This document shows positions 1 to 12,100 of a stretch of DNA of 64,000 nucleotides, one piece after another. The DNA comes from Apteryx mantelli (taxonomy: Eukaryota; Chordata; Aves; Apterygiformes; Apterygidae), in assembly GCF_036417845.1 (NCBI RefSeq), contig NC_089985.1, positions 28,974,583 to 29,038,582 of the forward strand. Reading direction: 5' to 3'. The notes under the pieces are model-generated. The model saw nothing but the letters and a program-made list of their open reading frames with translations. It was not told the DNA's origin and searched no databases. Every line of letters starts with the position of its first letter. The stretch's first letter is position 1. The position numbers and the translations under genes were made by a program.

Positions 1-110
1 ACAATGATTCTTCTTCTGCTTTCCAATAGTTTGTGTATCATATTTGGTTTCATGATCTCTTTCTGCCTTAATGCTACTGTTAAATCAGTTTTATTTTATG
101 ACCTTCTTAG

Positions 111-168
111 ATAGTGGAGGCCTGCCTGAAAGATCTTGTATGCTAACTGGAACACCAGAGTCTGTTCA
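111..168 (+). CDS. FUBP1: FUBP1 window exon 1 (end of KH1)
   Basis: Acceptor TTCTTAG before 111 and donor GTAAGT at 169. It encodes (D)[18 protein letters not shown](Q), the last strand and helix of KH1. The first two bases complete a codon from an exon outside the window, and the last two bases (CA) are completed by the next exon. Confidence 0.93.
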
Positions 169-3100
169 GTAAGTAAAACAAATTCCATGTATTACTTAAC
201 TGTGCAATACGCTTCCATTTTTTGGATCTAAATATAGCATTTCCCATTTTGCTTCTATTAAAGGCAGTTAAAGAGGCAATCTGGTGACAACTAAATGTAT
301 ACATACCAAGCTAGGCCCTGAATCTGCAGTCACATCCCTCATGATACTTGTAATTACGAGACAAAAATATGGATATAATTACTAAACTTAAACTTTTCGA
401 AGTCCAGATCCTGTTGTAGGTTGTGTTTATCATGCACTGATTTTAGCCTGAGATAAAATGTGTTAGGGTAGTTTTGCTCCTATGCCTTTTGTTGTTTTGT
501 TGTTTTGTTTTTTTCTTTTGTTTGGGCTTTTGGGGGTGTTTTTTTTTCTTTACATGGGTATTTCAGTTGCTGCAGAAAGCTTCATGTACAGTGGAGCATT
601 TAAAAGGCTTTAAGAGATTCTTGCAAGCATTTTTTCCATTTTTCTTATTGCCTCTAGTATCAGTGATGATTTGAACTTGATTCCCTTGACTTCATTTTTT
701 TTAAAGTGTGCCACCCAGAAAGAAACAGTTAATTGTATGTTAAAAAGTAACTTTGTTAACTGGAATTAAGAAAATTACAGTGAAAATGTGAAAATTAGTA
801 ATATGTAAGAATAGGAGTTACTCAAGGCCCAGTCCATCAGAGTTCTTAAGTGTGTCTTTGGTATAAACTAATGTGTACCAAAAGTTATGAAAAGTAGTAT
901 CTGTGTAATACGAGTTGGCAAAGTGAACTTTCACCCTCTGTGAAGGGTAGAGGATGAAAACTAAGAAAATATTTCTTGTACTGGCATAGAAATTTTCTAC
1001 TTTGAGTTGACTACTTGAAGACCTATTTATCCTGGCTTTGCTAGGAATGATCTCAAGTGTAGTAAGCTTGCTAATTCCTTGTTTGTTAGCTGCTCCCACT
1101 TCATTTTTTCAGGTATGGCCTGCAGCTACAAATTTCCCTTTGGGAAAACAGGTGCCAGTCACCTCTTACCTTGCAGCCAAGTAAACTCCTGTTCAAGAAG
1201 CCAATTATTTATGGAAATATTCTTTCTAATTATAGCTTATTCTGACCACATATTGGAGGGAAGAGTTTTTAACAGATGTTAGTACTCGTGATTTTACTCA
1301 AATTGTGACTGATCTGTGTGGGAGATGAATATATACTTGCTATTGGCCATTATTCTGGTAATGCCTACAAGTACAAATATCCCAACTTTGCATGCTGAAT
1401 CAAGCAGCAGCTGTGACCATACTTGGTGTTAAAGCTAAGTTTATTTTACATTCTTTTTTTTTTTTTTTTGCCTTGTTTATAAAAGTAACATTGAACAGAT
1501 TTGCCTTAAGATTGGCTGTTTGTAGGTTAAACGGAGGGGAAAAAAAACTATGTCAAATGGGAGGTTACTTGAATTACTACTCAAACTTAGCGGTATAGGA
1601 AGAACTTTTCTGACTTCTAGCTTATTTTTACATACCAAAAAAAATAGTACATTGTAGCTCTTTGAACTGTTCTACCTAACAATGGAATATTTTAAAGGTT
1701 AATATAAAGGACAGTGTTTCCGTCTTCTGTTCTGAATGAAGTTTTGCTCTTACATAGCTCTAGGTTCTGGAATGACAGTCATGTTTGAGGAGATGATAAC
1801 TTTTACATATGTTTGGTAAAGAACCACCTTTTCTTACAGACTGACATTGGCATGCTTTTAGGTCTACCACTTGCTACATTCTATTGGAATTACTTTCTCT
1901 TAACAATTTTTAGATTTTGATCTTTTTAAAGTTACTGATAGGATTCATTGAGTCTTTATTGAGTATAAGTAAGAAGAATGATATTTATTCTGCAGAAATT
2001 TTTCAACAGATGTTAATTTTTGCAGAGGGCTGTCCTGATGTTCCTATATGAATGTATGGATGTGTACATGTGACAAAGGTTTTGTTTTGTGGGCCTTGAT
2101 ATTTTATCTGACTGAGATAGTGTGTTTCAGTTTAGCTGCAAATTGTGACATCTTTTAAGTAGAAATTGATTTTTCTTTCTAGCAGAACAATATATGCTGT
2201 AAACTGATTTTTTAGATGCTTCTTCTCAACCTGCTTCAGCCTAGAGAGAGGTGTTTGATACATTAGAATATCATGATGGGAAGAAACTTGTAACTTCTTC
2301 CTTGTTTATTTAGAACTAACAGCTCAGCAGCAGGCCAGGGGAAGAGTGATTTGCTGAACATGTCCGTTTAGGTTGAAGGGGTTATCAGGAAGTAAAGCAA
2401 ATGGGAAAATACAGTAGTGAGGTTGGTGACAATGCCTAGAAAAGGGTACAGTTTATAAATGTGATGGTTTCTTATGATTTCATTGTAGAGAATAAAAATG
2501 TGTGTGATTCACCTCATCTTTTAGCATGTTGTTTCTATTTCTTCTTTGTTCCCTAGTAATGCTTGAAATACTGGATGCTTTAAGTGGGAGATAGTAATCT
2601 TAAAAATAGTTAAAATCCACAAACTTGGCAAAACCAAATGGCCAGGAAAGAGGTAATACCCACCTGTAAAAGGGGCTGCTGAGTTTGTTCACTATTTTGA
2701 CACTGGAAGAATACACATTGGAAAGAGACCTGGTGTAAAAGAGGCAAAACCACTTCCATAGAGATTCACATCATCTTTGATACAAGATTACTCTTTCTTT
2801 AAAGATACTGAGGGAAACTGGACAGTGTGCACTGAAGGATTTGTGATAGGCCCCTAATGCACTTCTCAACTAAGTATTAAGTGAATAAAGCTATTAAGAT
2901 AATGAAAAAAATGTTTTTTTTTCCAAGCAGAACAAGTGTAGGCAAGCAGTATTTGTAGGAATCACTGTATTCATAAGTGTATATATTCCTTGACAGGTCG
3001 GCAAAAAGATTACTTGATCAGATAGTTGAAAAGGGAAGACCTGCACCTGGCTTTCATCATGGTGATGGACCTGGAAATGCAGTCCAAGAAATTATGATTC

Positions 3101-6100
3101 CAGCAAGTAAAGCAGGATTAGTTATTGGAAAAGGTGGAGAGACAATTAAACAATTACAGGTATATCTGTATTCTTTTTTTAAATGCATGATAATATCAAA
3201 TCTGGATTTGAGTGGGTATTGACCTCTCTTTTGTCAAATAGGAGCGAGCAGGTGTCAAAATGGTCATGATTCAAGATGGTCCACAGAACACTGGTGCAGA
3301 CAAGCCCCTTAGGATAACTGGAGACCCTTATAAAGTTCAAGTAAGGAGTCTTTCAGAATTCAGAGGTTTTTTTGTTTTGTTTTTTAACCTGATGTTGCAG
3401 TACTTAAATGAAATTTCATTCTTCTTTTAGCAAGCCAAGGAAATGGTGCTGGAGTTAATTCGTGATCAAGGTGGCTTTAGAGAGGTGCGCAACGAATATG
3501 GGTCAAGAATAGGAGGAAATGAAGGGATAGACGTAAGCATGGTTGAAAAACTTGTTCGCTGTATTTTGAGATGTTAACATTAAAATGTTAAGCTGGTTAA
3601 TACCATTGAAAGTTCTTAACCAGATTCCAAAAGTGATTGTGGCATGTAAGTATTACTTAATCATTGCTGAAATGTGCCTTTAAATGGTGTACATCATTCA
3701 TTTTACATTACCAGCAGTTTCGAACAGCTTTGGCTAGCTGGAGATTTTTATCTTTTTATAAGGAAGCAAATAAGTTTGGTTAAGTATATAATGATGGATG
3801 ACATTCTAGAACTTAGAGTTTGGCCATTACAGCAAGATCCTTAATTCCACCTCTTATGAAAGTCATGAGATCACAACCATTCATCAGAGGTGAGGCTGGA
3901 AGTTTCATCTGCTAGTATCTGTTTTTTAGACCCTTCAGGAATTTTGTTTGTTGACCACGAGAAACATGATATCCACTGGAATTGTTGCCTTTGTGAGAAC
4001 TTGCAGTGCATAGGATCCCTTTCTCTTTTGATGCTTTCCGCTAGTATTTGTGAGGTTGTGACTTTTACTGCCAATCTTAAAAAGTTCATATTTCAAAAAG
4101 CCTAAAGTGGCACAGGGCTGGCCCTAGTCTGCCATTCTAATACATGACCCTTGATTTTTGTGAATTTGGTAGGAATATTTGCCTTGTTGACATCTTGAAA
4201 AAATTTGTTCTCTTTAAGGTTCCAATACCACGGTTTGCTGTAGGTATTGTGATTGGAAGAAATGGAGAGATGATAAAAAAGATACAGAATGATGCTGGTG
4301 TTAGGATCCAATTTAAGCCAGGTTGGTAACATGTCCATATGTTTCTGTGGATGGGTATAAATTTACTGGTTTACATATACTGGAATAAGATTGTTTTTAT
4401 TCCAGATGATGGAACAACTCCAGATAGAATAGCCCAGATCACAGGGCCTCCAGATAGATGTCAACATGCTGCAGAAATTATTACAGATCTTCTTCGAAGT
4501 GTTCAGGTTGGGTAATGCTTATGTTGTTTTCCATCTAAAAACTCCTGCCTGCTTTTAGAAAGACTTGAAATTTAAAAAAATCAATGTATAAATAAAAAAA
4601 AAAAGGCATCCTTTGAAGTAGCTTCAAAGTTCAGTCTGATTTATGAATGCTTTTCCAGTTATGATTTTGGAAGTGGCAGGATCGCAATGGTAATACTGGT
4701 TCAAAGTCATTGTGGTACTTAATCTGGCTGTTTGGAGCTGCTTTTTCTATTGCTGTGTATTAATAACTAATATGCTGCTACTTTTAATTGTTGTTTAGAA
4801 GATGGTTTTGAATGCTCATAGTGAGGTTACAGGCCCCACCACTGCATTCACAGAAAGCAGACAGTAATGGTATCTTTGTAAAACTTATTTTCTGCTTTCT
4901 TCTCTTTCCTTTCTTTCTTCATCTTTCATATGCAGAGTTGTATAGATCACATCTTTAGAAGTGTGATTTGTGTTTTAGAAATGATACTACTTCAATGTAA
5001 CCATCTGAAGTAATGTTAGATTTTTGTTATTAAATGATGAGATTATTCTAAGAAAAAAGTAAAGTAAGCAGTTGGCATTAATGATTTATTTTCAGGAGGT
5101 TTTTATAGAATATGCTTATTTGTGGTTTTTTTGCTTTCAGGCTGGTAACCCTGGTGGACCGGGACCTGGTGGTCGAGGAAGGGGTAGAGGTCAAGGCAAC
5201 TGGAACATGGGGCCTCCTGGTGGATTACAGGAGTTCAATTTTATTGTTCCCACTGGCAAAACTGGATTAATCATTGGCAAAGGCAATATATCTTATATAT
5301 ATGTGTGTGTGTATATATTCATATTTTAAAAGCTTTAAGCTTTTCCATTTGTACAAATAGAGAGAAGTTTCAAGAGAAGCCTTTGCGAAGAGTTTCATAT
5401 ACAACAGAGGAACATAATCCAGCTAAATCATAATACTCCTAATAACCTTTTTGGAAGGAAAGATTTTTCCTCCTCAAAGCTCATACTCTGGTAGTTAAAA
5501 GTCAAGAACCACTCAATTTATAACTCATGTGTTTAAAAGTAGTAAATACTAAGTTATATTGTAGTGTTTGGTAGATTCTTAGATGTTGTTGTGTATTATG
5601 AATAACTTGCAATTGATATTATTTGATTAGACTAGTGTTATTGCATCTGTAATTATCTCTTAAAACTAATTTTCACATATTCCAGTGAATATCTTTTACA
5701 GTGGAATGCTGTAGCAATTTTTTTATGATATCAAAATAATCACTTATCAAAGAATTTCATCTTTAAAATATTTTAATTTATTGTATGCTCCTAAATGAAA
5801 TGCTTGAGTTACCTTAATCTTTTGTTTGTTTGTAATGTGTTTTCCAGACACAACAAATAGGCTGTCGTAGCTCAGTTCTTGGCCTGGAAGGTTGATTTTA
5901 AAAAAGCCAATGACCTCTGTTTGTAAACTATATGCCTACTAATGATACAAGTAACTTCTCAGAAACCTGTAAGAGGAGAAACTAGTTTAGGGAGTTTATC
6001 TTTTGAGTTTGAATGCACTACAAAAAATGTGAGCCTTACAATCTGCTCAGTTTCAGTTTTTTTGTCATCTGTGCTTAATTACTGTTTTCTAGGGAGCTTA

Positions 6101-9100
6101 GGCTTTAAGGTTGCCTTTATTGAGAACTGCAGGTATTGGTTGTTCATGTCTAATTTCACATTTTTACATGAATGGAAAAAAGCAGGCAGCATTGCAGGAA
6201 TTATTTACTGGTTTTTCTGAATAACAAAATTCTGGTCTAATTTAAAATATATATATTTTTACTGGTTTATTGCAAACAAGGTTCTAACTACACTAAAGGG
6301 AAAGTTCTTTCTTTTATTATTAGAATGTTCTTACATGGCTCATAAAAATAGGTCACTTCAGTTCTGTATCTTCCAATTTCCATGTAGTTCATTATTCTGA
6401 TTTAAATCTTAGTATTTTTGTTTTACTGCATGTCATGAAAGTTGTATGTTGTATTGTAGGTGGTGAAACTATCAAAAGTATAAGCCAGCAATCTGGTGCT
6501 AGAATAGAACTTCAGAGAAATCCCCCACCTAATGCAGATCCAAACATGAAGATGTTTACTATCCGTGGAACACCCCAGCAAATAGATTATGCACGACAAC
6601 TTATAGAAGAAAAGATTGGGGTGAGTATATAGCCGTATATTCTTTTATTATTATAACTAAACAGAACAGGAAGTGAGGCTTTTTTGTGGAGAATTTTTTT
6701 TTTCCATTTTACTCCCCAATTACCTCATCAGATAATAAATTGATAATGGTAAATAGTAATAGTAAATCTGGGTTTAAAGTGATAAAAACATAACCACTAA
6801 TCTGCATTTTTGTTGGTACGGTAAAAGAAGCAAAAACTTGAAATAGAAAAAAAATTTATTCCATGTTATTTTTTAATATAACTTAGTATATTTCTCAATG
6901 CTGCATTCTAGAAGATAGCCACTTTGTTGTGGATAATGAAAATATTTGACAACTATGAAGATATCCTGGATATCCTAAAACTGCTAAATTATGTGGTTAA
7001 TGTTTCAATCTTAATATGTTCAGGTGGATATCATCTGCAACCCAAGTATATGCTCCAAATTCATTGCAGTTTTGTTTCTGTGTATGCATGTAATCAAGTT
7101 TACTTCCTGTTTTTTGCAACTGAACTTACTCATTGGTTTAGTATGTAAGATTAGTCAGATTTAAATGTATCAATTTATTTTTAAAAAATTATGCTCTTTG
7201 CTTTCTTAAATACAACTTGTGGGGAAAAAACATGTTTATTTGTAGAATTCTTTAATTCAAAGAATTAAACTTGTTTTGAATTGTAACTTAAAACTGTAAA
7301 GGTAACCGCTTACTGATGGTGCAAAACTTCTATTTTACCTGTTTGGGTTACAAGTATTCACTTTTTTGGGTTTTTTTTACCTTGTAACATCTAAGAGTGT
7401 GAAAGTCAGTCATGTGGTCTTACATTTATTAACAGCCCATAAACGTGAGAATTTTTTTATTATATGAGAACTTGGATTTTTTTTTTTAACTTAATGTTAT
7501 GTGATTATAAAGCATTTCCCTGAGGAATGAGGGGAAGGGTTGGACTGGAGCATTACTTTGCTTCATTAAGAAGCACTGCAAGATAAATGCAGCTATTTGT
7601 TACTACGGCCAAAGCTGCTTTAACTCCACCTATTCTCTAGCTAGCCATAAGCCAAATAAATTGACCTTCAGAAAGAATGGCTTCTCCAGGGAATTGTCTT
7701 TATTTAAGAATCTGAATAAAACCTTCTAGATGATACTTTTAAGTAGTTTGGATTTAGAATTTTAAATTGCAGGGAAGTGGAGGACTTCAGGGTTTATTTT
7801 TCGTCTGTGTGCTATTATTGTTGCAGGGTCCAGTTAATCCACTGGGTCCACCAGTTCCCCATGGACCCCATGGTGTTGTTCCTGGGCCGCACGGACCTCC
7901 TGGTCCGCCAGGTCCTGGTGCTCCTATGGGACCATATAACCCTGCTCCTTACAATCCAGGGCCTCCTGGTCCTGCACCTCAGTAAGTATTGCTTCAGCTA
8001 GCTGTTTTTTGTAGGGTAACCCTGGGACTGGTTTTCACTGTATATTGTTTTTTTTGGTTTTTGTTTAATAGTGGTCCTCCAGCCCCATATGCCCCACAAG
8101 GATGGGGAAATGCTTATCCACACTGGCAGCCACCAAATCCACCAGATCCAGGTAAGAAATGGTGCACAGTTACTGTGGCATGGATATACTTTCAGTAAAT
8201 ACATTCTGTCCTTAAAAGCATATGCATTGTATGTTTTGAGGCTTTGCATTTTCTTCTGAAACACATCTTACTAGAATCCTTTTTTTTTTTTTTTCCCCCC
8301 CCTTCTCCCCCCCCCTTCTCTCTTTCTCCCCTGTACCTGTTTATCATTTCTCAAGACTGGGAGTTCTTTTTCTTAATTCCAGTTTCCTGAAGTTTTAGTT
8401 CTCTTCCTTTTATTTAAGTTAGATCCTGTGCTTGGACTAGAGCAAGTGGGGAAACTGTGCTGCAGTTAAGAAGGCATGGTAAGGCCAGATGGTTGAGGCA
8501 TTTGCACCTCTGCAGTGTCTTTGAGGTAGAACTTCTTCAGAACTTTAATCAAAAGATTTTGATTTAAGTTGTAATGAAGTAAGTATTTTCTGATAGCCAC
8601 TGGTCCTGATGCATCTTTCATTAGTGAAGAAGAGTAGTTTTTCGGTAGTCGTTACAATCTAGAGTTCTTCTATTTGTGTTGTTTGTGTCTTCCTTTCTCT
8701 TTTCTTGGTGAAGAACTGCCTTTAGTTGCAGTTCCCAAACTTTTATGGTAGCTCTCTGTGCATTCAGTTTAATATTTAAAAATGTCTGTTACCAGTATTT
8801 GAAGGTAGAATGAATCAAAGTGATTTGACTTGAGACTTTTAGTAGGCTGAGATTTGATTTAATCCAAAACCACTGACAAAGTTGGAGCCTTTTTCATTAC
8901 CAACTCTTAATTTTTTAATAAAGCAATTTATCTACATAAAGATCTGTAAAAATGGCAAATATTCATCTTAGTGTCTGTTTTTACTTCAGATTCTCTGATA
9001 AATGTTCCTCTTGTAAATCTATTTCATTTTTCCATATGCAGTTGGAATCAGTTGGTCTTTTGACTAACACTTATATGAATGAGTTTGGTACAGATGTGTT

Positions 9101-12100
9101 TACTTGCATGTTTCAGTGAAACAAAAGGGCAATTATAGTCTTTTTTCAGAGATGTTTTCTTCTGAACCATGCTTGTATCTTGTCAATTGAAAGTGGAGCT
9201 AGTAACTGCAGTCAGATTTTCTTTTGAGATTTTTGGTGAATCCCTGCTGTGTGGGCTTCTAGAGCAGTAGCTTTGATATGTGGAAGTAACCTTATAACAG
9301 TATGTGTTAGTTTTATGTTAGATGAGGCTGTGTAGGGTCATTGCAGTTTTGTAATGAACAAAGATACGATGTTTTCTGTTCATTCCAAGGTGTTCAATAG
9401 ATGTGGTTCCTCTTGCTTTGCATTGTGTTCAATAACAAAACATGTTCAGCTAGGTTTGTGACTGCTTGTCCTGGATGGAAGCATCCCTATAGCAGACATG
9501 ATAGTTATCCTTTGACAGTTTTCTGCCTGCCCAGAGCGTTAAAACTGCTTAAATATACCATTGTCACTGCAAGCAGTGTAATTAGAAAAAGAAACTGCAT
9601 GTTAACATTGTTTTCAATATGCTGATATTACTGTATGCATTGTAAGTGGTTACATCTAACTTTTCTTGTATTTCATTTAGTAGTAATTTGTTCTGGGTTT
9701 TTTCTTCCAGGGTGTGTGGGCTCCCCACCACCACCCCCGAATGCCTTTTCCAGTGGATTACTTCTTTCTCTTCAGTTTGCCAATCCTTTACCTATTTTTT
9801 GTTCTGGGGGGAGGGAATACGCTTTCAACCACATTATCCATCCAAATTATCAGTTTTACCCTCATGTGAAATTTTTTCATCAGTTTGCTCCATTTATTTG
9901 CAGATATTTTCATTTTTTTAAGGATGCAGGTCTTGTTATAGAACACTATCTTCTCTAATAAAATAGAAGCATGTTTTTTATGGATTGCCAATCTGTTAAT
10001 ATAATCCACCTGTGTGTGGTTCTGCAGGGAGAGTAAACTTTTTAACAGATGCATGTGAAAAAATCAGAGAAATAAAACTGTAGGAAGCAGCGTCATTAGA
10101 CTTACTAGATTCAGTTAAAAATAAGGGGAAGATTGGAGATAGCTACAGAAGATACAAGTGTTGCTATCATCATATGTTAGACTAAAAAGCTGCAAGTGAA
10201 CAATAAGGCCTTATAGTCGTGGATGGGAATTCAGGTTCTTAAAATACTATGTATTTCTGTATTTTACTGTTATCTTAAGGTTTAAATGACAAAAATTGCA
10301 AATACCTAGTAAGATCTGTATTCCTCTGTTTCAGAAAAATGTATTTGGGATGCCTGTGCTTGCATCAGTGGTATTAGTGTGAGATTATGAAAAGTAAAAC
10401 TTTTGTTTTGTTTGGTGCTAGAATGATTCATTGTTACTGCCATTCAGTAAAATGGCCATTTAAATAAACTTGAAAATCTGTTTCTGTTCATCATCTTTAA
10501 AAAAAAAAATTAGTAAAAGTTGTTGTAGTAGTAAGGATTCTATAAAGATTTTTATCTCGGCACCGCTATAAAAATTACTTTGTACTGTACTCTGTTTTAA
10601 ACTTGATAGTTTGTGTTAGAAAGAAAAGATACTTACAAGGTTGAACTGGTTACTTGATTTAGATGAACTTTTTCCGTGGAGGAAAATAAGAGTGCTTAGA
10701 ACACTGTTAATTGAAATCAACTCTCTGTTCATACCACTTTTATAATTGTTTGTTTTATTTCACAGGCAAGCCAGGAACAGATCCCAATTCAGCCGCATGG
10801 GCAGCTTACTATGCTCACTACTATCAGCAACAAGCACAGCCGCCACCTGCAGCCCCTCCTGGTGGACCAGCTACAACCCAAACTAATGGACAAGGTAAAA
10901 CAGTTAAATTTTTTATTGTTGGAGGGGAGAGGTCCCTCTTTACCCAATATGTAAGACAATAATAAACTTATTGTAAGGTAGCCAGTTTCCTTGGAAAACC
11001 CTTGCTTACAGTCTTCAGCATTGCTTTTAGTACAATTCCATAGAGATATTTCCCTGCCATTTGATCTGAATTAATTGCATCTACTTTCTGCAGTTATAGT
11101 TAAAAGTAGAATGAGCCAAACTCTTATTGTTACTTGTTTAAACAGTTGCATCACTTTAAATGGTTTAGGAAAATTACTGCTTTAGTTGTACTACTATAAC
11201 TTTTGCGTCTGGATGAAATCTCAAACTTAAATTTTAGGTAGTCGTTTTGTACTGTATGTGAGTGGTATGCACTTCCTAAATCCTGAAAACACAATAAATT
11301 TTTGTGATTTCTTTTAGTGTGGCGGGTTTTTTCATTTTTGGTTTTGGGGCTTTGTTTTGTTTTATTTTTTGTATTTGTAGTAGCTTGTAGCAGATAGGAT
11401 TTTCAGTGTCAGAATTGAGTGTCATTATTTGGGCTTGTTATCAATGTTCAGGTGGTTATTTGTATGTTTTTCTATGTACAAAACCTAAAAATAGAAGTCT
11501 TATTTTAACAATTTTTTAAATATATATTTATATTTTTTTATATAATTCAGGAGATCAGCCAAATCCAGCACCAGCAGGGCAGGTTGACTATACCAAGGCA
11601 TGGGAAGAGTACTACAAAAAAATGGGTATGTGTGCATGTTTTTCTGTTGTTGCAAAGTTGTTAGAGGAGACTTCCATATCTCATCTGAGATTTTTACAAA
11701 ACAAAGTTCCCCATCCATCTGTCTTTGGAATTATAGTACTAAAAGCCCTGAAGTTTGCTGAAAAACAGACTTCTTAGGTTTAAGGCATTCTTGTATTCGT
11801 ATCAGCTTTGGAAAAATACTTTGTAGCTGAAGATGAGTTGGTATCATGTGAAACACCTACACTTGATCACTGGGAAACAGTACCTTTTAGGTCTTTCCAT
11901 TTAAATATTTTTAATGTATATTTTTAAGTTTCGGAGTTCAATTTTGATCTGTTTTTTTTATTAAGCTGTTTTTGTGTTTGGTAGTTGTGTTACCTAATGC
12001 TCTTAAGGTTACACATACTTATTTTTTTTTCTTGTAATTTTTGCTTTATATGATCATGTTGTTAAAGTTTCATGACTAGCTTTCATTTATATCATATGCC

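Noticed and set aside
3871-4105. Overlapping 71-72-codon frames on both strands in FUBP1 intron 4
   Set aside because: They are not coding genes by themselves; only the 63-base cassette candidate inside is reported, as a finding.
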